From contig NZ_JAIVKL010000007.1 in NCBI RefSeq assembly GCF_020524045.1, forward strand, positions 62,001 through 126,000: a stretch of 64,000 bases of DNA. The letters are read 5' to 3'. The position numbers were made by a program, and so were the translations under genes. How positions within the stretch are numbered: position 1 is the first letter of the stretch; each line of letters opens with the position of its first letter. The stretch comes from Metabacillus litoralis. GTDB taxonomy: Bacteria; Bacillota; Bacilli; Bacillales; Bacillaceae. Below are positions 25,656-35,097 of the stretch, in pieces. The notes beneath the pieces were generated by a model. That model searched no databases, was not told the DNA's origin, and saw only the letters and a list, made by a program, of their open reading frames with translations.

Positions 25656-26963
25656 ATGAATAGTGGATTTTGGAAAAAGCATTATAGGAGAGTTAAAAAG
25701 TGGAGTAAACTATTTTACCCCCAACATAAGTTAAGATATTATCCTCCTAAATTTGTACTTAGAGACCCTGTGTTTGAAGGAGTTTATCATGCAATGAATA
25801 GTGGCCAACCGGTTGCTGTTATTGTGATATCTATTTCTAACATCCGTGAATTTTCACAACAATTTGAACCGAAACAACTAGATGAATATAAAGATGAAAT
25901 TAAACTAGGATTTCAACAGATTTTTGAAGAATCAACATATAAAGAAGATCTACTTGTTGTCCATGATTATTATAATGAGGGATTAACAGTTTTTTTAAGA
26001 ATTCATGATGATAAACAAAGTGTTGTACATATTGAGAACATGCTTCGTATTCTTACACCGAAGTTAGAAAGATGGATGTATACGAAGTATCCTTATTTTA
26101 AGCAAACATTTGAAATTGGATACATGTTTGTTGAAAAGAATGATGGAACCACACAGGATGCACTTTATACTGCTCAACAACAAGCTGTTGCTATGGCAGA
26201 AAAGCGTATACAATCACGTTATATAGAAACATTATTAGAGATGAGAGATATTATTCAAAAACGTGAAATTACATTACTAGCTCAACCTATTATTGATTTA
26301 GCAAGTAAACAAATTAAAGCGTGGGAGTTTCTAACAAGAGGCCCAAAAAACACGTCACTTGAAAATCCTTTACAGCTATTTTCGCTTGCTAGACAATCAA
26401 ACCTAATTTACGATCTTGAATTATTAGTGTTAGAAAAAGCTTTTCAAATGATTGGAAGAGTAGGTTGTCGTGATGATGTCTTTTTAAACTTTACACCTAT
26501 CACATTAGGAAACAAACGATTTATACCAGCACTTGAGAAACTATTAAAGCGTTATGATGATATTTTGCCAAATAAAATGATCTTTGAGGTAACAGAGAGA
26601 GATTCTATTGATGGCTTAACATTTTTTCATGACAATATAAAGGAATTACGTAAGATGGGCTTTAGAATCGCTGTCGATGATACTGGAGCAGGTTATTCTA
26701 GTCTGCATACAATTAGTGAAATCCTTCCTGATATTATTAAAATTGATCGTTCGGTTATACAAGACATTGATACGAATACAGTGAAAGAATCAATGTTAAA
26801 AGGACTTATTTTAATTGCTAAAGAAACAGGTTCACTTGTGGTTGCTGAAGGAATTGAAAAGAAAGAAGAAGCTGATGTGCTTATGAGGAATCAAGTTGAT
26901 TTAGCACAGGGATATTTTTATGCAAAGCCTGGAACATTAGAAAAGGGACGAGTAGCTTTATAA
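25656..26963 (+). CDS. EAL-domain c-di-GMP phosphodiesterase with degenerate GGDEF-like N-terminus
   Basis: This is a 435-residue soluble protein. Residues about 50-185 resemble a GGDEF-type fold but lack the GGDEF signature, so they are probably regulatory. Residues about 195-430 are an EAL domain whose catalytic residues look complete: E in AWEFLTRG (the EAL position), N in FLNFTP, E in EVTERD, DD in VDDTGAGYSS, K in IIKIDRS, E in VAEGIE and Q in AQGYFYAKP. Degradation of cyclic di-GMP is therefore expected. There is no transmembrane segment. It precedes yutE by 19 bp and is probably co-transcribed with it. Confidence 0.85.
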   Translation: MNSGFWKKHYRRVKKWSKLFYPQHKLRYYPPKFVLRDPVFEGVYHAMNSGQPVAVIVISISNIREFSQQFEPKQLDEYKDEIKLGFQQIFEESTYKEDLLVVHDYYNEGLTVFLRIHDDKQSVVHIENMLRILTPKLERWMYTKYPYFKQTFEIGYMFVEKNDGTTQDALYTAQQQAVAMAEKRIQSRYIETLLEMRDIIQKREITLLAQPIIDLASKQIKAWEFLTRGPKNTSLENPLQLFSLARQSNLIYDLELLVLEKAFQMIGRVGCRDDVFLNFTPITLGNKRFIPALEKLLKRYDDILPNKMIFEVTERDSIDGLTFFHDNIKELRKMGFRIAVDDTGAGYSSLHTISEILPDIIKIDRSVIQDIDTNTVKESMLKGLILIAKETGSLVVAEGIEKKEEADVLMRNQVDLAQGYFYAKPGTLEKGRVAL

Positions 26964-26982
26964 TATAGGATGGTGATTGAAT

Positions 26983-27429
26983 TTGTATTTTGTTGATCGA
27001 GAACATATTAATGCAAAATTAATTTACTTAGAAAATCAGTTAAAACTATTTAAAAGTCAACCTTCGTGGAAAAGCTTAATGGAAAAAGCTGCGTTAGAAA
27101 GAATTTGTCATATGACAATTGAAACGATAATAGATGTTGGAAATTCGATGATTGATGGATTTATTATGAGAGATCCAGGCAGCTATGAAGATATCATTGA
27201 CATCTTATTGGATGAAAAAGTAGTAGATGATACTGAAGCAGTAGGTCTAAAAAAATTAATATCACTTAGAAAAGTACTAGTTCAGGATTATCTTCAAATA
27301 AATTACGATGATCTTCTCAAAGTATACTCAGAACAAGAAGGTTACTTAATTGAGTTTCCTAAAAAAATTCGTACATACATCGAAAATGAACTAGGACCTG
27401 TTTCAGCATTCAAACCAATAAATCAATAA
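26983..27429 (+). CDS. yutE: DUF86 (HepT-like) protein YutE
   Basis: This 148-residue all-helical protein of the DUF86/HepT HEPN family starts MYFVDREHIN, as in B. subtilis YutE. The start chosen is TTG 26983, 8 bp after AGGATGG; a TTG at 26977 is too close. HepT RNases/toxins use R-x4-H-x-Y. Here the corresponding segment reads RKVLVQDY, with Gln in place of the catalytic His, and no MntA-type nucleotidyltransferase antitoxin adjoins it. It is therefore probably not an active toxin. Terminator at 27437. Confidence 0.82.
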   Translation: MYFVDREHINAKLIYLENQLKLFKSQPSWKSLMEKAALERICHMTIETIIDVGNSMIDGFIMRDPGSYEDIIDILLDEKVVDDTEAVGLKKLISLRKVLVQDYLQINYDDLLKVYSEQEGYLIEFPKKIRTYIENELGPVSAFKPINQ

Positions 27430-27436
27430 TTCATTC

Positions 27437-27466
27437 GGGATGGCACTGATAAAGTCATCCTTTTTG
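27437..27466 (+). terminator. Terminator after yutE
   Basis: GGATG...CATCC hairpin with T5 following. Confidence 0.55.
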
Positions 27467-27704
27467 GATTTTAATAGGTAAGAAAGATGTAGAATTTGTC
27501 CCCAAAGCCCTGAACAAAGCGATTTACATGGTAAGTAACACGTCAAATTTGTGTAACCTAAAGTGAAAGTCAGCAATAATTCTTTAAAATATTCTACCAA
27601 GAGTTCTGCTGTTTGAAACAAATGATGAGGTGCAAAGCTAAGTTCATTTACTTTATGAATCCAGTTTTTACATATCAGATTTTAAGCAAAAAGGAGTGGC
27701 AAGT

Positions 27705-28484
27705 ATGAAAACATATAAGGGTTATTTAATTGATTTGGATGGCACAATGTATAGAGGCACTGAGCAGATTGATGCAGCTAGTGATTTTGTTGCTTATCTC
27801 GTAGAAAATAATTTACCGTATCTTTTTGTAACAAACAATTCCTCACAAACACCTCAGCAGGTAGCAGATAAATTGAATAAATTTCAAATTCAAGCGACAA
27901 AGGAAAGTGTTTTTACAACTAGTCAGGCAACAGCAAATTACATAAGTGAAAAAAAGCAGAATGCAGCAGTATATGCAATAGGAGAAGAAGGATTAAAACA
28001 AGCACTGATGAACAATGGACATCAATTAGTGGAAGAAAATCCTGAATATGTTGTTGTAGGAATAGATCGTGAAATTAACTATGAAAAGCTTTCGAAAGCA
28101 TGTGTTGCAGTTAGAAACGGAGCAACATTCATTTCAACTAATGGAGATATTGCCATTCCAACAGAAAAAGGATTATTACCTGGAAATGGTGCCTTAACAT
28201 CTGTTATTTCAGTATCAACAAATACTTCACCTATTTTCATAGGTAAGCCTGAACGTATTATAGTCGAACAAGCTTTACAAGAACTAGGGATTGATCGTAA
28301 GGACACTTTAATGGTAGGCGACAATTACGCAACTGATATTATGGCGGGTATGAATTGTGGGTTAGATACTTTACTTGTACATACGGGTGTAACTACGAGA
28401 GAACATCTTTTACATCTTCCAGAGAAGCCAACTTACACGGTTGATTCTTTATCAGAATATCTTACTGAATTTCTTATTAAATGA
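27705..28484 (+). CDS. yutF: HAD-superfamily phosphatase YutF (NagD type)
   Basis: This 259-residue HAD phosphatase has all motifs: D10-L-D12-G-T (nucleophile and acid), LFVTNNSS (motif II), FIGKPE (motif III lysine) and MVGDNYATD (motif IV). The large cap between motifs II and III is of the NagD/AraL C2 type. Substrates are sugar phosphates or nucleotides in relatives. The start is ATG 27705, 9 bp after AAGGAG; a GTG at 27696 abuts the site. It is followed by the composite repeat. Confidence 0.92.
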   Translation: MKTYKGYLIDLDGTMYRGTEQIDAASDFVAYLVENNLPYLFVTNNSSQTPQQVADKLNKFQIQATKESVFTTSQATANYISEKKQNAAVYAIGEEGLKQALMNNGHQLVEENPEYVVVGIDREINYEKLSKACVAVRNGATFISTNGDIAIPTEKGLLPGNGALTSVISVSTNTSPIFIGKPERIIVEQALQELGIDRKDTLMVGDNYATDIMAGMNCGLDTLLVHTGVTTREHLLHLPEKPTYTVDSLSEYLTEFLIK

Positions 28485-28492
28485 TAAAGTGA

Positions 28493-28840
28493 AAGAGGTT
28501 GGGACATAATTAAAGAAGTCATACAATAAGACGAATAAATCTAAATTCAGATAAGCTGAAAGAAACTAGTTCGTTCCATTGCGCTGCAGACACTCCATTC
28601 TCCGGGGAGGAAGCTGAGCCTCCTCGGCAGGCCTGCTGGGTCTCAGCCTTTCCTCAATTCCCGTAGGTGCCCTAGTGTCTTCCGCTCCATTCCACTAGTT
28701 CATATAAATAGTTTGCAAAATCAAAAAAACTACTGAAGAAGGCAAATAAAAACCCGAACTATTAGGCGAATGTTTATTTGACATATCACCTAATAATTCG
28801 GGTTTATCATTAACTTAAATACTTATGTCCCAGCCTCTTT
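28493..28840 (+). repeat. Composite repeat cassette, copy 1 (contains GC-rich repeat copy 4)
   Basis: It is bounded by AGAGGTTGGGACATAAT and ATGTCCCAGCCTCTT (inverted ends). Inside are a GC-rich repeat (about 28561-28712) and a hairpin built on CCCGAACTATTAGGCGAA and its complement (28753-28806). The same unit occurs inverted at 51780-52124. No reading frame of note. Confidence 0.85.
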
Positions 28841-28979
28841 AGAATTTTTAAAAAGGTTAAAAGCATAAGAGTTTGTACTTAGTTTTAGTATCGAATACCC
28901 GAAACCATGGGCTAGGAGAAGAATAAAACACTTTTCCTAAAGGATAACTAAGCGTCCGGCCCTTTCTTGTTTTAAATAT

Positions 28980-29480
28980 TTATTCAACATCTCTGGCTCT
29001 ATGTGCAAGCCTACTAGAAGCAGCAGCAGCGATAGCACCAACAATATCATCTAGAAATGTATGACATTTTCCACCAGATTTATCATTAAGATATTGGAGA
29101 ATACCTGGTTTTAATTTGTCAATATACCCGTAATTTGTGAAGCCGATGGAACCGTATATATTTACGATTGAAAAAGCAAGAATTTCGTCTACACCGTATA
29201 AGCTTTCATCTGTAGCAATAATAGATTGAAGCGGTTCTTCAAGTTGTCCTTTTTCAGCTAAAATATCGAATTGAATTCCAGTTAGAACAGCATTTTGTAC
29301 CTCTCTTTTTGTAAGAACACGATCTACATTCTCAAGACAATCTTCAAGTTTTAAATCGGGATGATATTTTTCTTGTAAGAAATAAACAAGATCAGCTATA
29401 TCTTCCAGTTTTACTCCGCGCTTTACCATCCAGTCTCGTGCTGTTTTTTCGACAATGTCCATTTTCTCTTCACTTTTCAT
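28980..29480 (-). CDS. yutG: Phosphatidylglycerophosphatase A-like protein YutG
   Basis: This 166-residue protein of the PgpA family is, as in other Firmicutes, a soluble-looking variant. It has the conserved GVDEILAFSIVNIYGSIGFT region (about 94-113) and the C-terminal KCHTFLDDIVGAIAAA motif with the DD pair expected for metal or phosphate binding. PgpA enzymes dephosphorylate phosphatidylglycerol phosphate. Activity of the YutG branch is not established. ATG follows AGGTGATG on the complementary strand. It converges on the repeat cassette. Confidence 0.85.
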   Translation of the reverse strand: MKSEEKMDIVEKTARDWMVKRGVKLEDIADLVYFLQEKYHPDLKLEDCLENVDRVLTKREVQNAVLTGIQFDILAEKGQLEEPLQSIIATDESLYGVDEILAFSIVNIYGSIGFTNYGYIDKLKPGILQYLNDKSGGKCHTFLDDIVGAIAAAASSRLAHRARDVE

Positions 29481-29818
29481 TGTAACATCACCTATCTCTC
29501 TTTTCTGCGTATTTATTCATTGTATGACAACTTTTCCTTTACTATTCAATTCATCACAAATTAGGTACTTAAATGAGGTATATTACTGTCGGGAATGCTT
29601 ACTGTTACCCTAATAACTCAGCAAAATTGAAACACTCGAGATCTATAACTAATTTTATACAAAAAGACAAATATGTAATCATCCCAAAAATAAATCTCTA
29701 CCTACATATACCCTATTTACTACTTCTATAAAACTGTCAAACTCCCTGCTATAAATCATCATAAATATGTGATCATTCGATTACGATAGAATATGAACGA
29801 TTTCTCTGGAGGGGAAAA
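29481..29818. other. Divergent yutG/yutH intergenic region
   Basis: No gene is seen. Near 29785 there is GATAGAATA, one base off the sporulation SigK -10 pattern CATAnnnTA, but the -35 is not convincing. Confidence 0.4.
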
Positions 29819-30832
29819 ATGATGAAGAAAACCATTCATGATGTTTACGGAATAAAGGTGAAAGAACTTATACAAGAAGGTCAATATGAAACATTTCAAT
29901 TACACCAATCACAATTTCTAGTTGTACCAGCTTCACATATCGATGAAGATGAGCTATATGAGTTATATCAGTTAAGTCAATTCATGATCGAAAAGAGAGA
30001 GCCGTATGTCGCAAGTATAGTGTTAACAAAAGAAAATCATTTGTATTTTGAAAAAGAGAAGATGAGATATGTTATTTTAAAATGTTCACCTTATAATCAA
30101 ACAAGATTAACTCAACTAGGTCGTGATTTAGCCCGATTTCATTTAAAAGGAAGAACATATCCTTATCGAGTTTCTAAAACACAACGAATAGGACAATGGA
30201 AATTACTTTGGGAAAAAAGGTTAGATCAATTAGAGAATTTTTGGAGAAGTAAAATTCAGACTCAGCCTTTAAATTCATTTGAAAAAATGTTTGTAGAATC
30301 TTTTCCTTATTACTTAGGGTTAGCAGAAAATGCGATTCAATATTTAGTTGATACAGAGCTAGATGAGGAGCCTCAGCCAATCGATTCGGCAACGATTTGT
30401 CATCATCGTTTTCATTCGATCACATGGAATGATGTTATGTGTATAAAATCACCAATTGATTGGGTTTTTGATCATAGTAGTAGAGATATTGCAGAATATA
30501 TGAGGTATCTTTATTTTGAAAAGCAAGAAGAGTTTAAATTAAGTGGGTATAAATTTTTAGATGATTACGACCGCACCTCTCCACTATCACCGTTTTCGTG
30601 GAGGCTTATATACAGTAGATTACTTTTTCCTATTCATTACTTTGAATGTGTGGAAAGTTATTATTTAGCAGGTGAAACGATGAAACCGATATTAGAGGAC
30701 AGGATGGAGGAAATCCTTCGTCAATCTGAACATTACGAATCTTTTTTACGCAGCTACTCAAGTATGCTATCAATGAAAACAAGGAGAATACAACTACCTA
30801 GTGTGGACTGGTTAGCAGTTTCAAAGAATTAA
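29819..30832 (+). CDS. yutH: Spore coat-associated protein YutH
   Basis: This 337-residue protein belongs to the CotS/YutH family, kinase-fold-like spore coat proteins that lack normal kinase motifs. Residues about 195-225 (ICHHRFHSITWNDVMCIKSP) occupy the catalytic-loop position but lack the usual HGD...N pattern, fitting a pseudokinase coat role. The start is ATG 29819 behind CTGGAGGGG. Monocistronic, flanked by repeats. Confidence 0.85.
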   Translation: MMKKTIHDVYGIKVKELIQEGQYETFQLHQSQFLVVPASHIDEDELYELYQLSQFMIEKREPYVASIVLTKENHLYFEKEKMRYVILKCSPYNQTRLTQLGRDLARFHLKGRTYPYRVSKTQRIGQWKLLWEKRLDQLENFWRSKIQTQPLNSFEKMFVESFPYYLGLAENAIQYLVDTELDEEPQPIDSATICHHRFHSITWNDVMCIKSPIDWVFDHSSRDIAEYMRYLYFEKQEEFKLSGYKFLDDYDRTSPLSPFSWRLIYSRLLFPIHYFECVESYYLAGETMKPILEDRMEEILRQSEHYESFLRSYSSMLSMKTRRIQLPSVDWLAVSKN

Positions 30833-30843
30833 TTCAGTGAGTA

Positions 30844-30988
30844 AGAGAGGCTGGACATAACTTAAGTAATTAACAAAAATTCCGATCAAATTAATAGCTT
30901 AGCGAAGTATATTTCAGGAGCGGCGTACCTACATTTACAACCATTGTTCGGTTTCTATTTTGTTAAAATACTTTTGTCACAGCCTCAT
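30844..30988 (+). repeat. Repeat cassette with GAGGCTGG-type ends, second cargo type
   Basis: The ends GAGAGGCTGGACATAA / TTTGTCACAGCCTC resemble the ends of the 28493 cassette, but the inside is different: TATATTTCAGGAGCGGCGTA with an ATTCCGA...TTCGGTTTCT flank. That inner block recurs inverted at 59841-59925. Confidence 0.7.
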
Positions 30989-31099
30989 TTGCTTACTTTA
31001 TGTTTTTGGTTTCTATCTCAAGAGACTTTGCGCTTTTCAAAGGGATAACTTGTTTACAAAGCTTATGATAAAATAGATGATAAGTTTTGTATTAATATT

Positions 31100-31263
31100 A
31101 AGCTTTTTTCGTTACCTTTGTTGTTTTTAGAATCCTGATGGATATAAGTCTATATAAAATCTAGTAGCATCTTTCTTCTACAGATTGCACCTTTTATCCG
31201 ATAATAAATGGGTTTCAACAGATAAAAACATCAATTAACAAAAATCTTTCAGAAAAGTGTATT
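31100..31263 (-). repeat. MITE-like ~165-bp repeat, copy 3 (diverged)
   Basis: Ends AAGCTTTTTTCGTTACCTTT and ATCTTTCAGAAAAGTG. The centre has CTAGTAGCATCTTTCTTCT, the counterpart of AAGAAAAGATGCCACTA in other copies. More degraded than copies C-E. Confidence 0.65.
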
Positions 31264-31282
31264 TTATTAAGGGGTGTTTGAG

Positions 31283-32254
31283 ATGAAAAAGCCTTATATT
31301 TTTGTAACACGAAAATGTTCAGAATATCAACTTAAGCCGTTGTATGATATCGCAGATGTTGACATGTGGCCAGAAGAAGAGGTCCCCTGTCCTAGAGAAT
31401 TACTAATAGAAAAAGCTAAAAAAGCAGATGCTCTTTTAACGATGCTTTCTGACTCGATTGATCAGGAAATATTAGATTTAGCGACAAACTTAAAGGTTGT
31501 AGCAAATTTAGCCGTTGGTTTTGACAATATTGACATTAAATATGCAAATGAAAAAGAAATTGTCGTATGTAATACACCAGATATTTTAACTGATACAACA
31601 GCGGACTTAACGTTTGGACTAGTCCTATCAGTTGCGAGAAGATTAATGGAAGCTGCAGATTATGTGAAAAATAATCAGTGGAAAAGCTGGGGACCTTTAC
31701 TTCTTGCAGGTCATGATGTCCATCATAAAACAATTGGAATAGTAGGCATGGGTAAGATAGGACAAGCAGTTGCAAAGCGTGCAATAGGATTTGAAATGAA
31801 TATCCTCTATCATAATCGTACAAGAAATCATGAAGCAGAGGAAATGGTCGGTGCTTCCTATTGCTCGTTAGATCAATTACTTAAAGAATCTGATTTTGTC
31901 GTATGCTTAACACCTTTAACAAATGAGACAAAGCAGTTATTTAATATGAAATCATTTAAAATAATGAAGAAAACAGCCATTTTTATTAATGCGAGTCGTG
32001 GCGCAGTTGTGAATGAAGATGATTTATATCAGGCATTGATTAATAAAGAGATTGCTGGAGCAGGATTAGACGTGTTTACGCAAGAACCAATTCAAGCTGA
32101 CCATCCTCTTGTTGGTCTTCATAATGTTGTAGCTTTGCCACATATAGGAAGTGCTAGTATGGAAACAAGATTTTCAATGATGCATTTATGTGCTTCTAAT
32201 ATTACTGCTGTTTTAACAGGTAATAAACCTTTAACTAAAGTTGAATTGAAATAA
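31283..32254 (+). CDS. D-2-hydroxyacid dehydrogenase (glyoxylate/hydroxypyruvate reductase type)
   Basis: This 323-residue NAD(P)-dependent oxidoreductase has the Rossmann motif GIVGMGKIGQAVAKR (about 150-164), the preceding ANLAVGFDNID block, INASRGAVVNEDDLYQAL with the conserved Arg, and LPHIGSAS with the catalytic His. Members reduce glyoxylate, hydroxypyruvate or other 2-ketoacids. The exact substrate cannot be told. The start is ATG 31283 about 7 bp after AAGGGGTG; a GTG at 31274 is within that site. It is bordered by two repeats. Confidence 0.88.
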   Translation: MKKPYIFVTRKCSEYQLKPLYDIADVDMWPEEEVPCPRELLIEKAKKADALLTMLSDSIDQEILDLATNLKVVANLAVGFDNIDIKYANEKEIVVCNTPDILTDTTADLTFGLVLSVARRLMEAADYVKNNQWKSWGPLLLAGHDVHHKTIGIVGMGKIGQAVAKRAIGFEMNILYHNRTRNHEAEEMVGASYCSLDQLLKESDFVVCLTPLTNETKQLFNMKSFKIMKKTAIFINASRGAVVNEDDLYQALINKEIAGAGLDVFTQEPIQADHPLVGLHNVVALPHIGSASMETRFSMMHLCASNITAVLTGNKPLTKVELK

Positions 32255-32336
32255 CCTATTGTAACAAGGGATGATAAAGCTTCAAGAATGCTTGAGAAAA
32301 GGCTATGTTAAAACTTACCATTGATATTTAGCACTC

Positions 32337-32490
32337 TGTTGATTGGAGTGAAAGGCATGAGACTTCCGCTAAGAGAAGCGTGTCAAAGAGAGACCTCACA
32401 GGCTCTCAGCTTACGAAGAGGCTCCCTAGGAAAAAAAGGTACTTCTTTCCTAGGGAAGCGAATGCCTGTAACGGAAATCAACAACAAAGT
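32337..32490 (-). repeat. GC-rich intergenic repeat, copy 3 (diverged)
   Basis: TTGATTGGAGTGAAAGGCATG ... GTAACGGAAATCAACAA is the family's end pattern in inverted orientation. The middle differs from other copies and has its own hairpin (CTAGGAAAAAAAG...TTTCCTAG). Flanks GGCTATGTTAAAA / GTTAACAAAGCC extend the inverted ends. Confidence 0.7.
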
Positions 32491-32638
32491 TAACAAAGCC
32501 TAAGAAAAAGAAGAATACTTAATACATTGTAAAGATAATTACTTTTTTTGATTAGCAAGCTAAAAAAGATTTTTTAAAAATAAACCTTTATGTATCAATG
32601 GTGTAATCGTTTTCTTATAAAAAACTGAAAATTCACCC

Positions 32639-32667
32639 TTGTAAAACAGTTATAAGCATTTTATAAT
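32639..32667 (+). promoter_or_regulatory. SigA promoter of the threonine operon
   Basis: TTGTAA (32639-32644), 17-bp spacer, perfect TATAAT (32662-32667), about 75 bp before the hom start. A short AGTAC/GTACT hairpin lies in the leader. No T-box is present. Confidence 0.75.
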
Positions 32668-32740
32668 GACAAGTATATCATTCGTGTCTTTTAAGAGAGT
32701 ACAGTTGTACTTTATAGATGAACAATAAGGAGTGGGAAGT

Positions 32741-34039
32741 GTGAAAGCAATTCATGTAGGACTTTTAGGACTTGGAACGGTTGGAAGTGGTGTTGTTAAA
32801 ATTATCGAAGATCACCAAGATAAATTAATGCACCAAGTTGGTTGTCCTGTAAAGGTAAAAAAGGTGCTTGTTAAAAACATCGAAAAAGATCGTCAAGTTC
32901 ATATTAGTAAAGAAATGTTAACAACGAACGTTGAGGATGTTATTAACAATCCTGATATAGATGTTGTAATAGAAGTAATGGGTGGGGTTGAGGAAACTCG
33001 AGATCACTTAATTAGTGCTCTTAAAGCGAAAAAACATGTTGTAACAGCAAACAAAGATTTAATGGCAGTGTACGGAACAGAACTACTTTCCATTGCGACA
33101 GAAAATGGTTGTGATTTATTTTATGAAGCAAGTGTAGCAGGAGGAATCCCGATTTTACGTAGTTTAGTAGATGGTCTAGCATCTGATCGAATTACTAAAA
33201 TGATGGGTATTGTGAACGGAACAACGAATTTTATATTAACAAAGATGTCTAAGCTTGGAAGTGCTTATGATGAAGTATTAAAGGAAGCACAAGACCTTGG
33301 ATATGCAGAATCTGATCCAACATCTGATGTAGAAGGACTGGATGCAGCAAGAAAAATGGCCATTCTTGCAAGACTTGGTTTTTCAATGCATGTTGACTTA
33401 GAGGATGTTAGTGTGAAGGGGATTTCTAGTGTAACAGATGATGATATTAGTTATAGTAAGCGTCTTGGATATACGATGAAACTAATTGGCATTGCTCAAC
33501 GAGAGAATGGAAAAATAGAAGTAGCTGTTGAGCCAACACTTCTTCCTGAAACTCATCCATTAGCTGCTGTAAATGATGAGTTTAATGCAGTTTATGTGTA
33601 TGGAGAAGCTGTTGGTGAAACGATGTTTTACGGACCGGGAGCTGGAAGCCTTCCTACTGCGACAGCCGTTGTGTCTGATTTAGTTGGAGTTATGAAAAAT
33701 ATGAGATTAGGTGTTAACGGTAGAAGTGCAGTTGCACCTCAATTTGCAAAAGAATTAAAGAGTCCTGAACATATTTATGCTCAGCATTTCTTGCGCATAA
33801 CTGCGAAGGATCAAGTTGGAGCATTTTCAAATATTACTTCACTTTTCTCTGAACGAGGAGTAAGTTTTGAAAAGATTCTTCAGTTACCAATAAAAAATAG
33901 TAATCTAGCTGAAATCGTTATTGTGACACATAAAGCTTCACATAGTGATTTTGAAGAAATCTTACAACGTTTAAATGATTTACAGGTTGTAGAAGAAGTG
34001 AAAAGTACGTATCGAGTAGAAGGGAACGGATCAATATGA
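32741..34039 (+). CDS. hom: Homoserine dehydrogenase
   Basis: This 432-residue enzyme reduces aspartate semialdehyde to homoserine, the branch point to threonine and methionine. The order is NAD(P) fold with GLGTVGSG (9-16), catalytic domain with [10 protein letters not shown] and [10 protein letters not shown], and a C-terminal ACT domain (about 350-425, beginning [19 protein letters not shown]) for threonine feedback. The start is GTG 32741, 8 bp after AAGGAG. Its stop overlaps the thrC start, giving the operon hom-thrC-thrB as in B. subtilis. Confidence 0.97.
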   Translation: MKAIHVGLLGLGTVGSGVVKIIEDHQDKLMHQVGCPVKVKKVLVKNIEKDRQVHISKEMLTTNVEDVINNPDIDVVIEVMGGVEETRDHLISALKAKKHVVTANKDLMAVYGTELLSIATENGCDLFYEASVAGGIPILRSLVDGLASDRITKMMGIVNGTTNFILTKMSKLGSAYDEVLKEAQDLGYAESDPTSDVEGLDAARKMAILARLGFSMHVDLEDVSVKGISSVTDDDISYSKRLGYTMKLIGIAQRENGKIEVAVEPTLLPETHPLAAVNDEFNAVYVYGEAVGETMFYGPGAGSLPTATAVVSDLVGVMKNMRLGVNGRSAVAPQFAKELKSPEHIYAQHFLRITAKDQVGAFSNITSLFSERGVSFEKILQLPIKNSNLAEIVIVTHKASHSDFEEILQRLNDLQVVEEVKSTYRVEGNGSI

Positions 34040-35097
34040 TGTGGAAGGGTCTTATTCAAGAGTTCGAAGAATTTTTACCTGTAACAGAAAATACGCCAAA
34101 ATTAACACTACAAGAGGGAAATACACCTCTTATTCATTTACCTAAGCTTTCTGAAAAGCTAGGAATAGAATTGTATGTAAAAACAGAAGGGACGAATCCT
34201 ACAGGGTCTTTTAAAGATCGTGGCATGGTTATGGCGGTTGCTAAAGCAAAAGAAGCTGGTAGTGATACAGTGATCTGTGCCTCAACTGGAAATACTTCTG
34301 CAGCAGCAGCAGCTTATGCAGCAAGAGCAAATATGAAGTGTATCGTTTTAATTCCAGATGGCAAAATTGCTTTTGGTAAATTAGCGCAAGCAGTTATGTA
34401 TGGTGCAGAAATTTATGCGATCCAAGGAAATTTTGACCATGCTTTAACTATGGTTCGAAATATTAGTGAAAAACTACCGATTACTCTTGTAAACTCTGTG
34501 AATCCTTATCGAATTGAAGGGCAAAAAACAGCAGCGTTTGAAGTGTGTGAACAGCTTGGAAGTGCACCAGATTACCTTGCTATACCAGTAGGGAATGCGG
34601 GGAACATCACTGCATACTGGAAAGGATTCAAAGAATATAATGAAAAGAAACAAACAGGTCTTCCGATCATCCATGGTTTCCAAGCAGAAGGAGCAGCAGC
34701 AATTGTTCGCGGTGAACCGATTGAAAATCCTGAAACAATTGCGACAGCAATTCGAATTGGTAACCCAGCTAGCTGGGAAACAGCAGTTAAGGCAAAAGAA
34801 GAGTCAAACGGTAAAATTGATTCAGTAACAGACGAAGAAATCTTAGAAGCTTATCAGTTAATTGCTCGTGAAGAAGGAGTATTCGCAGAACCAGGTTCAT
34901 GTGCTTCAATTGCTGGTTTAATTAAACATCGTAAATTAGGTTTGATTAAAGAAGGAAGCAAAGTTGTAGCTGTATTAACTGGTAACGGCCTAAAAGATCC
35001 TAACACAGCAATTGACGTTTCTGAAATCAAGCCGGTTGTTTTACCTAATGATGAAGAAGTTTTCTTGCAACAATTGACTGGAGTCGCAGTTCAATGA
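34036..35097 (+). CDS. thrC: Threonine synthase
   Basis: This 353-residue PLP enzyme converts O-phosphohomoserine to threonine. The PLP lysine lies in GSFKDRGM (about 57-64), and the phosphate-binding glycine loop is GNAGNIT (about 185-191). It shares almost the whole sequence with B. subtilis ThrC. ATG 34036 overlaps the hom stop codon; ATG 34039 is the equivalent of the B. subtilis start. It overlaps thrB by 4 bp, so the three genes are translationally linked. Confidence 0.97.
   Translation: MMWKGLIQEFEEFLPVTENTPKLTLQEGNTPLIHLPKLSEKLGIELYVKTEGTNPTGSFKDRGMVMAVAKAKEAGSDTVICASTGNTSAAAAAYAARANMKCIVLIPDGKIAFGKLAQAVMYGAEIYAIQGNFDHALTMVRNISEKLPITLVNSVNPYRIEGQKTAAFEVCEQLGSAPDYLAIPVGNAGNITAYWKGFKEYNEKKQTGLPIIHGFQAEGAAAIVRGEPIENPETIATAIRIGNPASWETAVKAKEESNGKIDSVTDEEILEAYQLIAREEGVFAEPGSCASIAGLIKHRKLGLIKEGSKVVAVLTGNGLKDPNTAIDVSEIKPVVLPNDEEVFLQQLTGVAVQ

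Noticed and set aside
32321-32503. 60-codon frame
   Set aside because: Translation of GC-rich repeat copy 3; no independent support.
32500-32740. Searched for a T-box or threonine attenuator before hom
   Set aside because: No T-box sequence or strong terminator between the promoter and the gene; only a small 5-bp hairpin.
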